Positions 16,214 through 24,518 of a stretch of DNA of 64,000 nucleotides are shown piece after piece. Position 1 is the stretch's first letter. Every line of letters starts with the position of its first letter. Made by a program: the position numbers and the translations under genes. This DNA comes from Paenibacillus rhizophilus. Its GTDB lineage: Bacteria > Bacillota > Bacilli > Paenibacillales > Paenibacillaceae. The stretch spans positions 1-64,000 of the forward strand of contig NZ_RQPI01000016.1 in assembly GCF_003854965.1 (NCBI RefSeq), given 5' to 3'. Below the pieces are notes generated by a model. It saw nothing but the letters and a program-made list of their open reading frames with translations. It was not told the DNA's origin and made no database searches.

Positions 16214-17350
16214 ATGGGAAAAGTGTTTTTGTTGGCACCCGATTCATTTAAAGAAAGCATGACCGCCAAGGAAGTATGCGAAGCCATGGAGACCGGCATC
16301 AAAAGAGCCATTCCCGATGCGGAGTGCATTCATGTACCCATGGCTGATGGCGGCGAAGGAACGGTACAATCGTTAATAGATGCCACAGGTGGCGCAATGA
16401 TTGAAAAAGAGGTCACCGGACCGCTGGGTACACCGGTTCTTGCCCGGTATGGGATTCTGGGGGATGGCAAGACAGGTGTGATTGAAATGGCGTCCGCCAG
16501 CGGAATTCATCATGTGACCAAGGAAACCAAGAACCCTTTGATTACGACAACCCTTGGAACAGGAGAGTTAATCAGGGATTGTATCGAAAGAGGCATTACC
16601 GACATCATTCTGGGCATTGGCGGAAGCGCTACGAACGACGGGGGTGCTGGAATGGCCAGAGCACTGGGGTATCAATTTCTGGATAAACACGGGAATGAAT
16701 TGCCGCTGGGCGGCGGGTTCCTGGGTGAACTGGAGCGGATCGATGCTCGAAATGTTATGCCGCAATTACAAGATGTGAAGATCCTGGTCGCTTCAGACGT
16801 AACCAATCCGCTCTGCGGGGAACACGGCGCATCCGCTGTTTTTGGCCCGCAAAAAGGCGCTACTCCCGAGATGATCAAGGTACTGGATAGTAATTTGAGG
16901 CAATACAGCAGCGTTGTGAAAGAGCAGCTTGGCATCGATATGGTCGATGTTCCTGGTGCGGGCGCTGCGGGGGGACTGGGCGGCGGATTGCTTGCTTTCA
17001 CCAACGCTACAATGAAAAAGGGAATTGAAATCATTATTGAATATACGCAGCTCAAGGAAAAGCTTAAAAATGCAGATTACTGTATCACCGGAGAAGGCGG
17101 CATTGATTTCCAGACGAAATTCGGCAAAGCGCCTTATGGCGTTGCCCAGGCCGCTAAAAGTGTGAATCGCGAAATGAAGGTAATCGCCCTGGCCGGTTAT
17201 ATAGGTAAAGATGTTGAAACGCTTTATGATGAAGGGTTTGATGCGATTTTTGGTATCGTGCCCGGAGCGGCGGACATTGAGACCTTACTGGCTCAAGGCA
17301 AGGAGAACGTTGCCCGCACGTCTGAAAGTATCACCAGATTATTAAGCTAA
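16214..17350 (+). CDS. Glycerate kinase (GarK/GlxK type)
   Basis: 378 residues, the normal length of class-I glycerate kinases, which phosphorylate D-glycerate with ATP (family members give 2- or 3-phosphoglycerate). It opens with LLAPDSFKESMTAKEV, then PMADGGEGTVQSL, LGIGGSATNDGGAGMA and PGAGAAGGLGGGLLAF, all family hallmarks. A ribosome site (AATGGAGAA) precedes the ATG. It lies 21 bases behind the GntP permease and clearly forms an operon with it. The product enters lower glycolysis. Confidence 0.95.
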   Translation: MGKVFLLAPDSFKESMTAKEVCEAMETGIKRAIPDAECIHVPMADGGEGTVQSLIDATGGAMIEKEVTGPLGTPVLARYGILGDGKTGVIEMASASGIHHVTKETKNPLITTTLGTGELIRDCIERGITDIILGIGGSATNDGGAGMARALGYQFLDKHGNELPLGGGFLGELERIDARNVMPQLQDVKILVASDVTNPLCGEHGASAVFGPQKGATPEMIKVLDSNLRQYSSVVKEQLGIDMVDVPGAGAAGGLGGGLLAFTNATMKKGIEIIIEYTQLKEKLKNADYCITGEGGIDFQTKFGKAPYGVAQAAKSVNREMKVIALAGYIGKDVETLYDEGFDAIFGIVPGAADIETLLAQGKENVARTSESITRLLS

Positions 17351-17356
17351 CAATAC

Positions 17357-17393
17357 AAGAGGATGCCCCTCAAGCGGGGACATCCTCTTTATT
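17357..17393. terminator. Bidirectional terminator between glycerate kinase and cdaR
   Basis: AAGAGGATG plus CCCC pair with GGGG plus CATCCTCTT around a small loop, with T-rich sequence on both strands. It serves the two convergent genes. Confidence 0.85.
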
Positions 17394-18418
17394 TATATAC
17401 GGTGAATCAGCATGAAGATGAGTTCCACGAGCTCCAGAATATTATGGGGGTCCTTGCCTGTAATGCTATGAATCTTGGTTAATCGATAGTGCAGGGTATT
17501 CCTGTGAATCATGAGAAGTTGAGCCGATTTATTGGCGTTCAGGTTGCAGTTAAGATACACCTGGAGCGTTTTAGTCAATTCATCATTTTTTTCAAGCAAA
17601 TGGGCCAGCCGTTCGGCTCTTGTATCATTTTTCAGCAGCTTCGACATATCGGCGAAGAACTCACATTTTGCATAGAAAATCGTTCTTTCATTGAAATATA
17701 CACCCTTTAATACACGCAGCGCCGCCTTAGTCTGTATATATCCTTCCGAAATCGTATCGTTCCATTTGCTGACCGAAAGGTAAGCATCCGGGTACTGTCT
17801 TCTTATTCTTTCGAGCAGGGCTTCCAGCTTATCCGCTTCCTGAACGACAAGATATAGCGAATGAATGGAACTTTTAAAGGAGGGGATATTCTTAATAAAA
17901 TCCTCAGCGATCTCACCGGGAAATTCGGCATAAATGATTTGTGAGGGTTTCGTTAGCTGTATACCATAGATCAATGCCTGATCGGCCAATTCTTTTGTAT
18001 AGTTTGTATCCGAATGGGTGATTAAATTGAAGAATTCATGCTTTAAGTGACTCTTCAAATTTTCCTTCTCGAGCGCAATGCTTTGTTCGATTAGCAGAAT
18101 AACCGTGGTCTTGACAAGATTTCCGAAGGGCCACGTTTCATTGACTTCGCCGCTGATTCCTACCACTCCGACAATAGTGCCGTTTAATTCAATGGGCAGG
18201 TTAATGCCCTTCTTCACAAATTCCTCGTCCTCTGTGATTTCCACGATCTTTTGTTGTTTGATGGCTTCCGCCGCACCATAATGCAAGGTTCCGACCCGGC
18301 CTTTATTGCCGCTTCCGATAATAATTCCTGTCCGGTCCATAATATTGATATTATACGGAATGTCCTGCATCATTTTATCAACGATGTTCTGGGCTTGCTG
18401 GCGCGTCAATTCATGCAT
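17393..18418 (-). CDS. cdaR: CdaR-family sugar-diacid/glycerate utilisation regulator
   Basis: 341 residues. The N-terminal half is a diacid-recognition domain (LTRQQAQNIVDKMMQDIPYN, then IGSGNKGRVGTLH and GVVGISGE). The C-terminal ~60 residues are a PucR-type helix-turn-helix (LNANKSAQLLMIHRNTLHYR). In E. coli CdaR activates galactarate, glucarate and glycerate genes; the convergent GntP/glycerate kinase operon fits this role. The symbol is by family similarity only. The frame starts at an ATG (18416-18418) preceded by GGAGGAGAGC. Confidence 0.85.
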   Translation of the reverse strand: MHELTRQQAQNIVDKMMQDIPYNINIMDRTGIIIGSGNKGRVGTLHYGAAEAIKQQKIVEITEDEEFVKKGINLPIELNGTIVGVVGISGEVNETWPFGNLVKTTVILLIEQSIALEKENLKSHLKHEFFNLITHSDTNYTKELADQALIYGIQLTKPSQIIYAEFPGEIAEDFIKNIPSFKSSIHSLYLVVQEADKLEALLERIRRQYPDAYLSVSKWNDTISEGYIQTKAALRVLKGVYFNERTIFYAKCEFFADMSKLLKNDTRAERLAHLLEKNDELTKTLQVYLNCNLNANKSAQLLMIHRNTLHYRLTKIHSITGKDPHNILELVELIFMLIHRI

Positions 18419-18780
18419 AGTGGGCTCTCCTCCATAGGTACATGTCTAAAAGTGTAAGGTGAATCCTTCGAGATCATAGTCTCAACCAGCTTAATTCATG
18501 GCTTGTACATTAGTGGGTGAACAGTTTGTGTAACGGGTTGTAAACCCAAATATGGTACCATACAATGCAGTTTAAGCCTACATTTAGATCAACAAAAGAC
18601 AGTTCCATATCGCCACCCCATACAAGGTGCTGCTGTCGGGAGCCGCTTCGGTGACCATTCAGCCACAATCGGCACATGCGGCCGATGAATTTTTATGTTG
18701 ATTTTACAAATCGCTGATATTTTCATAATATTTATTGGTTATTCTATTAATAGAATTAATGAAACAGAAAGGTAGTCATC
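18419..18780. promoter_or_regulatory. Intergenic region with glpP promoter and palindrome
   Basis: This 362-bp gap between divergent genes holds no gene that I can support. A likely glpP promoter is TTTACA (18702-18707) and CATAAT (18724-18729), spacer 16. A perfect 14-bp palindrome TTCTATTAATAGAA (18742-18755) follows near the start of transcription. A small hairpin ATCGGC/GCCGAT followed by TTTTT ends near 18695. Confidence 0.45.
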
Positions 18781-19362
18781 ATGAATCTGCTCCACAAAAT
18801 TGGTCAGAAGCCGATTATTGCAGCTTTACGCAATGTGCGGGATGTTGAACAAGCAATCACAAGTCAAGTGGACAATATCTTTTTCATGGGCGGAACAGTT
18901 AAGGAGATTATTAACGCCGTTCAGTTGGTCAAGACAGCCGGTAAAGGCGCTTTTGTCCATGTTGATTTGATTAAAGGCTTATCCAATACCGACAAAGAAA
19001 CGGTAAGCTTTATAGCAGATTACATTGGAGCGGACGGAATTGTCACGCCGAAAAGTCATCTGATCGCTGAAGCGAAAAAGGCTAATTTATTCGGGATACT
19101 TCACTTGTTCATTATTGATTCTTTAGCGCTTCAAAATGGTCTTAAGGCAGTTGAGAATGTTTGCCCTGATGGAGTGGAGCTTATGCCTGGGGTTGTTCGT
19201 AAAACGATCGCTGCTTTTACGGACGCTTATGATCATATTCCCATCATCGCAAGCGGACTCATTCATACGAAAGAAGAGGCGGCTGAATGTCTAGAAGCTG
19301 GCGCAACCTCGCTTTCTGTCAGTGAGCAAAGCTTATGGTCATTAAATTTTCAAAATATATAA
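18781..19362 (+). CDS. glpP: GlpP-family glycerol-3-phosphate-responsive antiterminator
   Basis: 193 residues, the standard GlpP length. Family features visible are LLHKIGQKPIIAALRN at the start, FFMGGTV, VHVDLIKGL, DGIVTPK, PDGVELMPGVV and the end ASGLIHTKEEA and GATSLSVSEQSLW. In Bacillus subtilis GlpP binds glycerol-3-phosphate and the leader mRNA of glp genes and prevents early termination. AGAAAGG precedes the ATG. No glpF, glpK or glpD is present here; instead a large terminator hairpin and a phosphatase/ABC importer operon follow on the same strand, so that operon is the likely local target. Confidence 0.93.
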   Translation: MNLLHKIGQKPIIAALRNVRDVEQAITSQVDNIFFMGGTVKEIINAVQLVKTAGKGAFVHVDLIKGLSNTDKETVSFIADYIGADGIVTPKSHLIAEAKKANLFGILHLFIIDSLALQNGLKAVENVCPDGVELMPGVVRKTIAAFTDAYDHIPIIASGLIHTKEEAAECLEAGATSLSVSEQSLWSLNFQNI

Positions 19363-19389
19363 TATCTCTTAATGTTTAGAGTCGTGTCG

Positions 19390-19460
19390 AGAGAAAGCTC
19401 TGAACAATAAACAGATCCTAGCATGGCTATGTCTGTTTATTGTTGAGCTTTCTCTTTTTC
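19390..19460 (+). terminator. Conditional leader terminator, likely GlpP antitermination target
   Basis: The stem is exceptionally long: AGAGAAAGCTC (19390-19400) pairs with GAGCTTTCTCT (19445-19455), and ACAATAAACAGA (19404-19415) pairs with TCTGTTTATTGT (19432-19443), only a small TGA/T bulge between them. TTTTT follows. It lies between glpP and the phosphatase/ABC operon, in the position of a regulated attenuator. A weak TATAAT-like box sits at 19358-19363. That GlpP acts here is inference. Confidence 0.85.
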
Positions 19461-19581
19461 TGTTCACTTTATTTTACTGAAACAAAACTAGCTCCGACAC
19501 TTTTAAGTATGATGGGAGGTGATATTCCCGGAATGGACGGGCAGGCCATCAATTTCAAAACTAATTGCAAAGGAGCAAGAA

Positions 19582-20388
19582 ATGGGCAACACAGCAATGA
19601 ACAGCATGAAAGCATTTCTTTTTGATTTGGACGGTTGCATCTATTATGGCGATACGCCGGCTGCCGGGGCTAAAGAACTGTTGGAACTCCTCAGACATGA
19701 AGGGAAACGTTGTTTCTTCGTAACCAATAATTCAACTCAGACGGCAAAAGAGATTGCTTCCAAAATGAGCCGCATCGGCATACAAGCCGAACCTGATGAA
19801 ATTGTTACGGTAACGGACAACGCAGGTCATTACTTGAAGGGGAAATTCGGTGGCTGTGTCAAGGTTAAGGTAGCGGGCAGCGAAGCATTACAAAGCTCGG
19901 TTCTCGGCGTGGGACATGAACTTATTCCAATCGACAGTCCGGCGCCGGCCGATGTCATTCTTGTCGGAAGAGATGTAACGTTTGATTACGATAAGCTGCA
20001 AATGATCGTCAATGATGTTCATCGCGGAGCGAAAGTCGTCGGGGCGAATTGCGATTCGCATCATGTAGGAACCGGAGGGAAGATTATACCGGAAACGGGT
20101 TCTTTGACCGCTGCGATTGAAACGATGATCGGACTGAAGATCGAGCACATCGGGAAGCCCTCGCCTTATTTGTTTCAATCTGTGCTTAACCGATATGGAC
20201 TTGACCCCGATCATTGCATCATGGTTGGAGATAATTTTATGACGGATATGGCTGGGGGAGTGCAAGCGGGGCTGCGGACCGTCTGGATTAATGAACATAA
20301 TCCCTATTTGCGGGAAGACATGCTTGGAATTTTTCCTGACTATATCGTTAAAAATATGGAACAGCTGTTAAATATATATACAAAATAA
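19582..20388 (+). CDS. HAD-IIA family phosphatase (NagD/AraL/YutF-like)
   Basis: About 268 residues. The HAD motifs are FLFDLDGCIYYGD (nucleophile and acid Asp), the VTNNST motif, the Lys in GKPSPYLF, and VGDNFMTDMAGG, with a type IIA cap between them. ATG at 19582 is chosen over the frame start at 19519 because AAAGGAG (19569-19575) is 6 bases upstream. Relatives dephosphorylate sugar phosphates, nucleotides or glycerol phosphates. As the first gene of an operon with an ABC importer under a GlpP-type leader, it may release phosphate from an imported glycerol-phosphate compound. Confidence 0.92.
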   Translation: MGNTAMNSMKAFLFDLDGCIYYGDTPAAGAKELLELLRHEGKRCFFVTNNSTQTAKEIASKMSRIGIQAEPDEIVTVTDNAGHYLKGKFGGCVKVKVAGSEALQSSVLGVGHELIPIDSPAPADVILVGRDVTFDYDKLQMIVNDVHRGAKVVGANCDSHHVGTGGKIIPETGSLTAAIETMIGLKIEHIGKPSPYLFQSVLNRYGLDPDHCIMVGDNFMTDMAGGVQAGLRTVWINEHNPYLREDMLGIFPDYIVKNMEQLLNIYTK

Positions 20389-20402
20389 AGGAGAAGATAA
20401 AT

Positions 20403-21566
20403 ATGAAATCCATGTTGAAGCTGTGCGCAGTTATGACATTAAGCGTATCTCTGATTGCCGGTTGTTCAAGCAGTCCTGCCGAAAGCACTACAGGCAATGC
20501 AAGTAAACCGTCTCCTGAGCCCCAAAACCAATCCATTACTTTTATCGATACCGCAGGCGGCGCAAACACGCAAAAGTTTTTTAGCGAAATGATTCCAAAA
20601 GCATCAAGCGAATTGGGCATCAAAATTAACTATGTCACAGGGTCCGGGGCTGAAATTCAGCAAAGATTATCCGCTCAGAAACAAGGTGAAGGCGATATCG
20701 ACGTGCTGTTGTTAAAGCCGGATGGCGTCGGCAATATGATTGAAGCGGGTATCCCTTTTGAAACGCTTGAAAACAATCCGGAAATCCCCAATATTTCGCT
20801 GGTTGAGCCTAGTGAATTAAAGGATGCTTTAGGAATTGCAACGAACGGTAAAGCGGTTCCTTTCTGGCACGATCAATTTGGAATCTTGTACAACTCCGAC
20901 AAAATCAAGAATCCTCCGAAATCATGGGATGAATTCTATGAAAGACGGGGCGAATGGGCCGGCCACATCGGTATGATCCGTTCGGACGCAAAGTCCGGCG
21001 GAGGAAGAATCATGCAGCGCGATATTCTTCTCGGTTACGGAGTAGACTTCTCCAAGCCTTTTGAAACAATACAAAAAACAGCCGAATGGACGAACGGCAT
21101 CAATAAATTCAGCGAATTCTCGAAAGCATTCTTTAAGCCTTTAGCTTCTGAACCGCCGGTATTGTTCCAGCAATTTGCCTCTGAAGATGTTTGGATTACC
21201 GAATATGCAATTGACTATACACTCTGGTCTAGAGACCAAGGCTTGCTTCCTAAGTCCGTAAAATCCACCTTCTTCCCAAGCGGCCATTATGGCGGTGCAG
21301 CTTATTTAGCGATTCCTACTAACGCGCCCGACAGTCAGAAAGAGCTGGCTGCTAAGTTTGTGAACTGGATGCTTTCGGAAGAAACGCAGGTGAACATGAT
21401 GGAAACGCTGTGGATCTATATGGGAATCAATAAATACGACAACGTTCCTCAAACAGTATGGAATAACGTGCCGTCATGGGACGTGGTTAAGAAATCCAGA
21501 ATTCCATTGAATAATAATGAAGCTTACACGTTCTTAAAGGAAAAAGGCATGGATTTGGTTAAGTAA
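20403..21566 (+). CDS. ABC transporter substrate-binding lipoprotein (Fbp/PotD/phosphonate-like)
   Basis: 387 residues with signal peptide and lipobox SLIAGC (Cys at about 21). The mature part resembles binding proteins of the iron, polyamine and 2-aminoethylphosphonate group (IDVLLLKPDGVGNMIEAGI, VPFWHDQFGILYNSDKIKNP, LAIPTNAPDSQKELAAKFVN), not the family-1 sugar type. AAGGAGAAGATAAAT precedes the ATG. It is the second gene of the HAD/ABC operon. The ligand is unknown; a phosphate- or phosphonate-bearing anion would fit the family and the GlpP context. Confidence 0.9.
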   Translation: MKSMLKLCAVMTLSVSLIAGCSSSPAESTTGNASKPSPEPQNQSITFIDTAGGANTQKFFSEMIPKASSELGIKINYVTGSGAEIQQRLSAQKQGEGDIDVLLLKPDGVGNMIEAGIPFETLENNPEIPNISLVEPSELKDALGIATNGKAVPFWHDQFGILYNSDKIKNPPKSWDEFYERRGEWAGHIGMIRSDAKSGGGRIMQRDILLGYGVDFSKPFETIQKTAEWTNGINKFSEFSKAFFKPLASEPPVLFQQFASEDVWITEYAIDYTLWSRDQGLLPKSVKSTFFPSGHYGGAAYLAIPTNAPDSQKELAAKFVNWMLSEETQVNMMETLWIYMGINKYDNVPQTVWNNVPSWDVVKKSRIPLNNNEAYTFLKEKGMDLVK

Positions 21567-21587
21567 TTTCAGTTGGAGGTGAAAGAA

Positions 21588-21616
21588 ATGAGGAATCCCT
21601 CATCAGGATTCCTCAT
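21588..21616 (+). other. Hairpin covering the start codon of the first permease gene
   Basis: ATGAGGAATCC (21588-21598) and GGATTCCTCAT (21606-21616) pair perfectly over 11 bp with a 7-base loop, followed by TTTTC. The 5' arm begins with the likely start codon of the permease. The hairpin could stop part of the transcription, protect the upstream mRNA, or block translation, giving more binding protein than permease. Confidence 0.7.
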
Positions 21617-22463
21617 TTTCATATCAATGCAATTTAAAAAAGACAATTTGCTCACCTTATTGCTTCTATTTCCCGGGCTAGTCTTTTTCATCGGCCTCTT
21701 TATTTATCCGCTGTGCATAACTTTCACGAACAGCTTGACGATAAGCAATCATACCGGTTATTCCCTTCAGAACTATATTGATTTACTAAGTTCGGCAAAA
21801 TATTGGAACGTTATCGGTATTACCTTTGTTTTGGCCATTTCTACAACGATACTTTCTGTTCTTATCGCCTTACCGCTGGCTTTAATCTTAAGGAAACGGG
21901 TAAAAGGCCATACATTCATCCGTTTATTGATTTTGCTACCGCTAACGGTATTAGCGTTAATCAGTGCTCTCGGCCTGCTGATCGTTTGGGACAAGAACGG
22001 TTGGGTCAATTTGTTTCTGACGCAAGTGCTGCCGTTTATCGATGAACCGCTGAAAATCAATTACACGCTTTACGGTTTGATCCTATTTTATGCATGGCTT
22101 TATTCCCCTCACACGATCTTGATGACATTATCATCGATAGAAGGAATCGACCGGAACGTAGAGCAAGCGGCTACGATTACCGGGGCTAAACCTTTTGAAG
22201 TGTTCAGATATATTACTTTGCCTTTAAGCATGAGCGGTATCCGTTCCGGTTCGGTGATGACCTTTCTGCTTGCTTTCGGTGCCTTTAATGTTCCGCTGAT
22301 TGCCGGTGGAAATTACAGACCCCTGACCGTTGCGATTTATACGGAAGCAGGTGTGTTTAATAACTGGCCCAAAGCCAGCGCTTTAGCCATTATTATGGGA
22401 ATTCTCGAGATTATTTTTATCTTGATTTACTTTAAATTGACTAAGAAAAGGAGCGCGGCATAA
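21588..22463 (+). CDS. ABC transporter permease, first subunit
   Basis: About 291 residues with six membrane segments. The binding-protein-dependent transport signature lies near residues 180-220 (IEGIDRNVEQAATITGAKPF), containing the EAA loop that contacts the ATPase. ATG at 21588 follows GGAGGTGA closely and is preferred to the TTG at 21573. A later in-frame ATG at 21627 lacks a ribosome site. It is the first of two permeases of the Pot/Fbp type and partners the upstream lipoprotein. Its start codon lies within a strong hairpin. Confidence 0.9.
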   Translation: MRNPSSGFLIFISMQFKKDNLLTLLLLFPGLVFFIGLFIYPLCITFTNSLTISNHTGYSLQNYIDLLSSAKYWNVIGITFVLAISTTILSVLIALPLALILRKRVKGHTFIRLLILLPLTVLALISALGLLIVWDKNGWVNLFLTQVLPFIDEPLKINYTLYGLILFYAWLYSPHTILMTLSSIEGIDRNVEQAATITGAKPFEVFRYITLPLSMSGIRSGSVMTFLLAFGAFNVPLIAGGNYRPLTVAIYTEAGVFNNWPKASALAIIMGILEIIFILIYFKLTKKRSAA

Positions 22464-23300
22464 ATGAATCCGATCACTCATAGCATTCGGGCCGTCCGAA
22501 CTGGAAAGAAAGTCGTGATTTATGCGTTCCTTTTGGGATTTGCCTTGTTTATTTTATCGCCGTTTGCTGTCATCATCGTGTCCGCTTTCGGAGAGGGCTG
22601 GTTCGGCGCCAGATGGCTGCCTGAATCATGGGGCATACGATGGTTTCAGTGGGCTTTTCAGATGACGGATCTGGTTCAGGTTACGATGAATAGTTTTGTG
22701 ATTGCCGCATTAACGATAGTCATCAGTTTGTTGATCGGAGTTCCTACTGCATGGGCTATAGGAAAAAGAAAGCTGCGGGCAAAGGAGCTGCTGATCGCGC
22801 TGATACTTCTCCCTAGAATGATCCCGGAATTAACTTACGCGCTCGGAACCGCCAAAATATTTTATACATTAGATCTGATTAACACTCATCTCGGTGTGGC
22901 GCTTGCGCATTCAACCATTACCATTCCTTATGTGGTATTGATTATGTCCGCTACGTTTGAGGCTTTGGAGCAAAGGGTTATCGACGCGGGCGGCGTTTGC
23001 GGGGCCAATTGGTTTCAGAGATTTCTATATTTGGTTATCCCTATGTCCATGCCCGGGATCTTGGCGGCGGTAATTTTCGTATTTGTAACTTCCTTTAACG
23101 AATTTACTTTAAGCATGATGACTTACGGCCCGCAGACGGTCACTTTACCGATACAGACGTATCTTTCCATTGGAGACGGCTATAAAGAGGTAGCCAGCGC
23201 GATTTCCGTTATTCTGCTCATCCCTTCCATCCTCATCCTTGGTGTAATCGTGAAACAAATCAAGCCGGAAAATTTAAGCGGAGGAGTGAAAGGTTTATGA
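22464..23300 (+). CDS. ABC transporter permease, second subunit
   Basis: 278 residues, six membrane segments, EAA loop at FEALEQRVIDAGGVCGANWF. It starts directly at the stop codon of the first permease and overlaps the ATPase gene by 4 bases (ATGA), so the three genes are translationally coupled. The late part (VTSFNEFTLSMMTYGPQTVT) is typical of PotC-like permeases. It forms the transmembrane channel with the preceding subunit. Confidence 0.92.
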   Translation: MNPITHSIRAVRTGKKVVIYAFLLGFALFILSPFAVIIVSAFGEGWFGARWLPESWGIRWFQWAFQMTDLVQVTMNSFVIAALTIVISLLIGVPTAWAIGKRKLRAKELLIALILLPRMIPELTYALGTAKIFYTLDLINTHLGVALAHSTITIPYVVLIMSATFEALEQRVIDAGGVCGANWFQRFLYLVIPMSMPGILAAVIFVFVTSFNEFTLSMMTYGPQTVTLPIQTYLSIGDGYKEVASAISVILLIPSILILGVIVKQIKPENLSGGVKGL

Positions 23301-24385
23301 TAGACAAGAAAGTCATGATTTCATTGAAAAATATTACCAAAAAATTCGGACATGCTACGGTAGTGAATCAGCTGAATTTGGACATTTATGAGGGAGAAAT
23401 GCTGACGCTTCTCGGGTCGAGCGGCTGCGGGAAATCAACCACGCTAAACATGATTACAGGCAGTTTGACGCCGGATAACGGAGAAATCCATATCAGAGGC
23501 AATGATTTGACGCATGTTCCATCACATAAAAGAGAAATCGGTTTGGTTTTTCAAAATTTCGCCCTTTTTCCGCATATGACCGTTTTTGAGATCGTAGAAT
23601 TTCCGCTGAAAATCCGCAAAGAAAATAAAAAGGAACGTAAAGTCAAAGTGATGGAAATGCTGCGTCTTGTCCAGTTGGATCATCTGGCTGAACGATATCC
23701 GCGAGAATTATCCGGGGGACAGCAGCAGAGGGTTGGATTGGCAAGGGCATTGATCTATCAGCCTAAGGTCGTGTTATTTGACGAGCCGCTTTCGAATTTG
23801 GACGCCAAGCTTAGAGAAGAATTAAGATTTGAAATTATGAATTTAAAAGATAAATTAAAATTTACTTCGATTTATGTCACTCACGATCAGGAAGAGGCGC
23901 TTACATTGTCGGATCGAATTGCCGTGATGAAGAACGGAGTTATTCAGCAATTAGGGACGCCTCTTGAAATATATAATGAACCGCAAACACCTTTTGTAGC
24001 AGACTTTGTTGGTATATCTAATAAAATTGTCGGACAATGTGTGGGCAAAGATAACGGACACGCGTCCATTCAAATGGATGGCTTTCAATTAAGAGGCTTA
24101 GTAAAACATGATGAAATACAAAACGGGGATAAAGTAATCATTTTTATTAGGCCTGAGGATATTCAATTCGGCAATGAATGTTCCACCAAAGAAAATACAC
24201 TTCAAGGGGAAGTCCGGAACATCGTATTTTCGGGAGAAAGAAAAGAGTGCATGGTTGGCGTTGCAGAAGGGGAAACCATCCGGTTGTATATGAATAAACA
24301 ATCCGATATAGCCATTGGACAAGGGCTGTTTGTACATCTTCCAAGCGATAGCTGTAAAATTTTCAAGTTTTTTGCTAATGAATGA
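23297..24385 (+). CDS. ABC transporter ATP-binding protein with TOBE domain
   Basis: 362 residues. Walker A is GSSGCGKST, the Q-loop lies in FQNFALFPHMTV, the signature is LSGGQQQRVGLARAL, Walker B is VVLFDEPLSNLD, and the switch His is in YVTHDQEEA. The C-terminal ~120 residues form a TOBE/OB regulatory domain (FIRPEDIQF). This is the PotA/FbpC/UgpC class. It energises the two permeases encoded just upstream and ends the operon. Confidence 0.94.
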   Translation: MIDKKVMISLKNITKKFGHATVVNQLNLDIYEGEMLTLLGSSGCGKSTTLNMITGSLTPDNGEIHIRGNDLTHVPSHKREIGLVFQNFALFPHMTVFEIVEFPLKIRKENKKERKVKVMEMLRLVQLDHLAERYPRELSGGQQQRVGLARALIYQPKVVLFDEPLSNLDAKLREELRFEIMNLKDKLKFTSIYVTHDQEEALTLSDRIAVMKNGVIQQLGTPLEIYNEPQTPFVADFVGISNKIVGQCVGKDNGHASIQMDGFQLRGLVKHDEIQNGDKVIIFIRPEDIQFGNECSTKENTLQGEVRNIVFSGERKECMVGVAEGETIRLYMNKQSDIAIGQGLFVHLPSDSCKIFKFFANE

Positions 24386-24398
24386 TGCGGTACCTCGA

Positions 24399-24455
24399 AA
24401 GGGGCTTTTACTGTGAATCAGCAAAAGTCCCTTCTACCATTTCGGCAGAAGGGAC
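24399..24455. terminator. Terminator region with two overlapping alternative stems
   Basis: AAGGGGCTTTT (24399-24409) can pair with AAAAGTCCCTT (24423-24433). The overlapping GTCCCTTCT (24427-24435) can instead pair with AGAAGGGAC (24447-24455). It lies between the convergent ABC operon and the MFS gene and probably ends both transcripts. Confidence 0.6.
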
Positions 24456-24518
24456 GAAGGGGTGAGATCCCAAGAACAACCCGGTGCTTATGTCTACTTA
24501 ATTGTATATCCTGCAGTG

